A stretch of DNA of 9,064 nt. Source: Calditrichaceae bacterium. Lineage in GTDB: Bacteria; Calditrichota; Calditrichia; Calditrichales; Calditrichaceae. The notes under the pieces were generated by a model that searched no databases, had not been told where the DNA came from, and saw only the letters and a list, made by a program, of their open reading frames with translations. Positions 6,355 to 9,064 of this stretch are shown here, in pieces. The DNA lies in the NCBI GenBank assembly GCA_030622395.1, contig JAUXGF010000076.1:1-9064 (forward strand), given 5' to 3'. The stretch's first letter is position 1; each line of letters opens with the position of its first letter. The position numbers and the translations under genes are program-made.

Positions 6355-6384
6355 TTGTATTGTCCCGATCCCGATAAATCGGGA
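6355..6384. repeat. Short palindromic repeat, copy A (TTGTATTGTCCCGA plus hairpin)
   Basis: TTGTATTGTCCCGA (6355-6368) recurs with one change at 7840-7853. It is followed by TCCCGAT-AA-ATCGGGA (6369-6384), a perfect 7-bp inverted repeat. It lies 21 bases upstream of the era-operon first gene on the minus strand. Copy B is likewise upstream of a minus-strand gene, so a regulatory role is possible, but it may simply be another dispersed repeat. Confidence 0.55.
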
Positions 6385-6399
6385 GGAAACGTATTATTA

Positions 6400-6594
6400 A
6401 AATAGATACTGGATGCTGGATACTCGATGCTGGTTGGAAATCCCGCTTTTGCGGGGATGTTTAAGTTTCTTTATCCAGTATCCAGCATCTAGCATCCAGT
6501 ATCATTTTCATTAATTTACCCCGTTAAATAATATGTTTGCGTATTTTCCAATCATATTAATTTTTTATTTAACAGGGTGAATTTGCATAGCTAT
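6400..6594 (+). repeat. Composite intergenic repeat, copy 2
   Basis: This copy occupies most of the 300-base gap between the M50 gene end and the era-operon start. The right part (6491-6594) matches 721-824 in the same orientation. The 19-bp inverted repeat arms are at 6513-6531 and 6565-6583. The left module (6405-6482) matches copy 1 only as its reverse complement, so the hairpin reads CCCGC-TTTT-GCGGG on the plus strand here. Arms of GATACTGGATGC and GCATCCAGTATC type flank it, with one extra arm unit at 6483-6503 compared with copy 1. No ORF is present. Confidence 0.85.
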
Positions 6595-6597
6595 ATT
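6569..6597 (+). promoter_or_regulatory. Promoter-like sequence in repeat copy 2, antisense to the M50 gene
   Basis: TTAACA (6569-6574), a 17-base spacer and TATATT (6592-6597) are positioned exactly as in copy 1, where they lie upstream of clpP; the -10 is closer to consensus here. Transcription would run rightward into the 3' end of the minus-strand M50 gene. Activity is inferred from sequence only. Confidence 0.4.
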
Positions 6598-6633
6598 ATA
6601 AATTTATCCCTGCCAATCAAAACAATCTGCAAA

Positions 6634-7755
6634 TTATGAAATATAAATCGGCATAGGCGAAAAACAGGTAATAAAAATTAAGTATGATAACCAGCCTACA
6701 ATTTTTCGTTTTCTATCCAATTGAATAAAATTATTCAAAGTTGGCGGATGCCTGAAACGAATAAAGAACAAAATTAATATACACCACAATACCCATATAT
6801 AAGAATTAAAATTTGAAATCAAATATATATTTAAAAAGATTAATAAAGCAAAAGTGGCTATGGCTATCAAACGGGCACGGTCGCCAAACATGGCGTAAGT
6901 AATATGCCCTCCGTCTAATTGTCCGATCGGCATCAGATTAATAGCTGTCACCAGCAGCCCAAACCAACCCGCGAATATTAAGGGGAAGTGGCACATTTCA
7001 TTCATCGGCAGACGCTGTCCGTCAAACAGGGAGGAAATCCAATCATATAAAAGGGTGTTCCCCAGAGTATAATTGGCGGTATCCAATGGATGAATCTGTG
7101 AAATATAGCTGTAGATACCCGCTTCATCCGGCAGGCGGGAAAATCCGGTAACTAAAATTATAATACTCACCACAAATCCGGCTAAAGGACCTGCGACGCC
7201 AATATCAAACAAAGCCCGTTTATTTGGGATTGGCGATCTGATTTTAATAAAAGCGCCCAACGTTCCAGGATGAAATCCCGGTACAAAGAAGGGGATAAAA
7301 TATGGCAAAGTAACCTCAACTTTATAATGTTTGCAAAATAAATAATGTCCCATTTCATGGCAAAATAAAATAGCCAATAAAGCAAAGGAATATGGGAAGC
7401 CATAAGAAAAGTCATGAAAAGATGCAAAGGGATCCCTGCCGCGCAGCAGAGCTCCGGTCATAGAAGTTGTAATAACGGCTAATATGAATAGTACGAGATG
7501 TCTTAAATATTTTTTTCTTACCCGTAAACTACGCCCGCGCAATACTTTCAGGTAGATTTTTTTTGACGATATTTCAATTTGAGAAAATATACCATGTTCA
7601 AATAAATCGCCTTGAATCCGGCGCACCTCTTTTTCTGAAATGCGTTTTTTGCTCTGTCTAAAGACGGGCGAGCCATAGAAACGGCTAAACCATTCCAATT
7701 TCATTTTGACTGAAATAATTTCTTTTGAGCGTTTAGTTAATTCTTTGATTTTCAA
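6634..7755 (-). CDS. Site-2-protease-type membrane metalloprotease (peptidase family M50)
   Basis: This is a 373-residue intramembrane zinc metalloprotease. Family M50 enzymes cleave within transmembrane segments of regulators such as membrane-bound anti-sigma factors. The zinc-binding HEMGH is at 133-137 within a hydrophobic helix. The second conserved motif NLMPIGQLDGGH is at 273-284, with Asp281 as third zinc ligand. Other family blocks are PYFIPF (151-156), FHPGTLGAFIKI (161-172) and GVAGPLAGF (186-194). An ~80-residue soluble N-terminal domain precedes about seven hydrophobic segments. No PDZ domain is visible, so it is closer to the EGY/M50-like branch than to RseP. The start is a TTG at 7753-7755, supported by AGGAA (complement of 7762-7766) six bases upstream; the next in-frame ATG is at residue 18. 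Substrate is unknown, and no sigma/anti-sigma genes adjoin it. Confidence 0.93.
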   Translation of the reverse strand: MKIKELTKRSKEIISVKMKLEWFSRFYGSPVFRQSKKRISEKEVRRIQGDLFEHGIFSQIEISSKKIYLKVLRGRSLRVRKKYLRHLVLFILAVITTSMTGALLRGRDPFASFHDFSYGFPYSFALLAILFCHEMGHYLFCKHYKVEVTLPYFIPFFVPGFHPGTLGAFIKIRSPIPNKRALFDIGVAGPLAGFVVSIIILVTGFSRLPDEAGIYSYISQIHPLDTANYTLGNTLLYDWISSLFDGQRLPMNEMCHFPLIFAGWFGLLVTAINLMPIGQLDGGHITYAMFGDRARLIAIATFALLIFLNIYLISNFNSYIWVLWCILILFFIRFRHPPTLNNFIQLDRKRKIVGWLSYLIFITCFSPMPIYIS

Positions 7756-7839
7756 TAGTGGTTCCTGTTTTAATGGAATCTAATAGCCGTTATTTAGCTT
7801 TTAGAAAAATATAAATCTTTAGGTAAAGCGCGTAATTTG

Positions 7840-7858
7840 TTGTATAGTCCCGACTGGG
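7840..7858. repeat. Short repeat, copy B (TTGTATAGTCCCGA)
   Basis: TTGTATAGTCCCGA (7840-7853) matches 6355-6368 at 13 of 14 bases and continues into a small CCC-GACT-GGG type hairpin. It lies 85 bases upstream of the M50 start. It differs from copy A by having a shorter palindrome. Confidence 0.5.
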
Positions 7859-7883
7859 AAAAGTAATGATAAATTATCATCCT

Positions 7884-8022
7884 AAAATCACAAAACACAA
7901 AAACCAAAATACAAATAAACAACAAATCATAAATATCAATGACCAAAACAACAAGCTGCATCCGGTTTGATATTTGAATTTTGGGTATTGTTATTTATTT
8001 GTAATTTATCATTTGTGATTTA
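7884..8022. repeat. AT-rich long imperfect inverted repeat
   Basis: In the 351-base gap between pcm and the M50 gene, an A-rich left arm (about 7884-7950, with ACAAATAAACAACAA) pairs imperfectly with a T-rich right arm (7964-8022, with TTGTTATTTATTTGT). The tips AAATCACAAA and TTTGTGATTT are also reverse complements. There is no ORF. The strand asymmetry and palindromic layout resemble AT-rich intergenic repeats of environmental bacteria; a foldback RNA or a decayed MITE are both possible. The remainder of the gap (7756-7839 and 8023-8053) shows nothing clear. Confidence 0.6.
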
Positions 8023-8053
8023 TTTTTTTTAGTCATTAATCAATTCATTCCAT

Positions 8054-8093
8054 GCCCCCGTCTGAGGCGCCGTGCCCGCAGGTAGACAGGGGC
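8054..8093. repeat. GC-rich inverted repeat downstream of pcm
   Basis: GCCCCCGTCT (8054-8063) and AGACAGGGGC (8084-8093) pair at 9 of 10 positions around a 20-base GC-rich loop. This island is strikingly GC-rich compared with the AT-rich surroundings. It starts 14 bases past the pcm stop on the minus strand. No T-run follows, so it is REP-like rather than a standard terminator. Confidence 0.6.
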
Positions 8094-8106
8094 GGTACTA
8101 TGTTCT

Positions 8107-8853
8107 TTATTCCTGAATTTTTCCGGTCATCGGCACAAACCGGACGGGCAATATATTTTCCATAGCAATTCCTTCTTCATTTTTACTTACAACTACCAGT
8201 TCCTGTACATATTCACCCACAGGTAAAACCATTTTGCCGCCGACTTTGAGCTGTTCAAGTAGTAGAGGTGGAATTTTAGGAGGGGCGGCGGTAATGATGA
8301 TCGCATCAAAGGGAGCTTTTTCCCGCCAGCCGTGATAGCCGTCTCCCTGTTTGACAACCACGTTATCGTATTCTAATTTTTTTAATATCTCCGTAGCTTG
8401 TCGGGCTAACTCCGGAATAATTTCTATTGTAAATACCGAATCTACTATTTGGGCTAAGACGGCTGCCTGGTAACCGGAGCCGGTGCCAATTTCAAGCACA
8501 TGATCGCCAGGACTAACCTTAAGCTGTTCAGTCATAAAAGCAACAATATAAGGTTGGCTGATTGTTTGTCCCATCCCTATAGAGCGTGGTTCATCGCTGT
8601 AAGCGTAAGGAGCTTCTTCCGCCGGCATAAATAAATGACGCGGCACGCTTGCCAGGGCGTTTATTACTAATGAATCTTTTACGCCGCGGGCGACAATTTG
8701 TCTGCTCACCATTTTTTTTCTTAATTTTTCAAATACATCGGATGTGTTTTCCATAACTCTTTCCTGACCACATGAATAGAAAAATAAAATAATTAAAATA
8801 AAAAACGCATAATGATTTTTTAAAAATATAACAAAGTGTGTTACTTTTTTCAT
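8107..8853 (-). CDS. pcm: Protein-L-isoaspartate O-methyltransferase with N-terminal membrane/lipoprotein-like segment
   Basis: Pcm transfers a methyl group from S-adenosylmethionine to isoaspartyl residues, starting repair of damaged proteins. The family blocks are GQTISQPYIVAFMTE (95-109), the SAM-binding VLEIGTGSGYQAA (119-131), GDGYHGW (170-176), FDAIIITAAP (182-191) and VRFVPMTG (237-244). The full frame is 248 residues against ~210 for the cytosolic enzyme. The extra N-terminus has a basic start, a hydrophobic stretch (about 14-27, ending FFYS) and Cys28, a poor but possible lipobox. This predicts export or membrane anchoring. Met34 (8752-8754) gives a canonical 215-residue cytosolic form and has a good Shine-Dalgarno, so both products may be made. 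The upstream ATG also has a purine-rich AGGGTGA close to it. It appears to be a single-gene transcript. Confidence 0.93.
   Translation of the reverse strand: MKKVTHFVIFLKNHYAFFILIILFFYSCGQERVMENTSDVFEKLRKKMVSRQIVARGVKDSLVINALASVPRHLFMPAEEAPYAYSDEPRSIGMGQTISQPYIVAFMTEQLKVSPGDHVLEIGTGSGYQAAVLAQIVDSVFTIEIIPELARQATEILKKLEYDNVVVKQGDGYHGWREKAPFDAIIITAAPPKIPPLLLEQLKVGGKMVLPVGEYVQELVVVSKNEEGIAMENILPVRFVPMTGKIQE
8752..8765 (-). promoter_or_regulatory. Internal ribosome binding site and alternative start of pcm
   Basis: On the minus strand AGGAAAGAG (complement of 8757-8765) lies just before the in-frame ATG at 8752-8754, with seven bases between AGGA and ATG. Starting here removes the hydrophobic segment and leaves a normal-length cytosolic enzyme. 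This start is at least as well supported as the one at 8853. Confidence 0.5.
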
Positions 8854-8940
8854 TTTTCACCCTGTCAATATAAATGGTAGTGTTAAAAGTTTTTACTAAT
8901 TTCCAATTTAACCTTCTATTTTAAAACAGTTTAAATCAAT

Positions 8941-8971
8941 CCCCCCTTAGAAAAGGGGGTTAGGGGGTTGT
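8941..8971. repeat. C/G-run hairpin repeat upstream of pcm
   Basis: CCCCCTT (8942-8948) and AAGGGGG (8953-8959) form a 7-bp stem with an AGAA loop, followed directly by TTAGGGGGTTGT (8960-8971). The last 12 bases of the window (9053-9064, ACAACCCCTTAA) are nearly the reverse complement of that tail (11 of 12). The two may bound one element that continues past the window edge. The remainder of 8854-9064 holds no gene that I can see. Confidence 0.6.
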
Positions 8972-9064
8972 CCGAAATAAGGATACACTAAAAAGAAGTT
9001 CACAAAGCAATTCTTTTATTACTTCGGGCTATTACACTAACCTGCGTTTTATACAACCCCTTAA

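Noticed and set aside
7182..7427. 81-residue minus-strand frame inside the M50 gene
   Set aside because: It is an out-of-frame shadow; its hydrophobicity simply mirrors the membrane segments of the real protein.
8855..8873. ACAGGGTGAA upstream of pcm resembles the right arm of the composite repeat
   Set aside because: Only about ten bases are shared, the rest of the repeat is missing, and the segment doubles as the ribosome binding region of pcm. Chance similarity is the simpler reading.

Overview
The window looks like chromosomal DNA from a low-GC (high-30s percent by eye), Shine-Dalgarno-using bacterium. It carries core housekeeping genes separated by repeat-rich intergenic regions. The taxon cannot be fixed from the sequence alone. 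The combination of a signal-peptide-bearing Pcm, an era neighbourhood like this one and intergenic GATACTGGATGC-type repeats would suit an uncultured FCB-group lineage (Calditrichota, Marinimicrobia or similar), but this is a weak inference. No rRNA, tRNA, CRISPR array, transposase or phage gene was seen.

Left part, plus strand (1-2758): the 3' end of the trigger factor gene tig, an intergenic repeat, then clpP and clpX one base apart. This is the classic tig-clpP-clpX protein quality-control cluster. Trigger factor binds nascent chains, and ClpX unfolds tagged or misfolded proteins and feeds them into the ClpP chamber. A weak hairpin plus T-run closes clpX. A perfect 16-bp inverted repeat follows, then a compact vapB-vapC toxin-antitoxin pair (2882-3456) with its own promoter and paired palindromic sites.

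Right part, minus strand (3651-8853): from right to left, a protein-isoaspartate methyltransferase (pcm), an M50 site-2-type membrane metalloprotease, a one-TM protein of unknown function translationally coupled to era, the ribosome-assembly GTPase Era, a HAD-family phosphatase, and rpsT (ribosomal protein S20). rpsT has a clear promoter and an intrinsic terminator that overlaps its stop codon. The two halves converge at about 3457-3650.

Intergenic DNA is the most unusual part. One composite repeat of about 170-195 bp occurs twice (652-824 and 6400-6594). The right half of both copies has the same orientation and carries a 19-bp imperfect inverted repeat plus a plausible outward promoter. In copy 1 that promoter drives clpP; in copy 2 it points antisense into the 3' end of the M50 gene. 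The left hairpin module is flipped between the two copies. Other short repeats lie at 6355-6384 and 7840-7858 (shared motif), 7884-8022 (AT-rich long inverted repeat), 8054-8093 (GC-rich inverted repeat) and 8941-8971 (CCCCCTT/AAGGGGG).

Among the genes, two points deserve attention. ClpP has Asn where the catalytic Asp normally sits. Pcm has an N-terminal export or anchor segment followed by an internal ATG with a better ribosome binding site, suggesting two possible forms. I found no clearly new multi-gene system.
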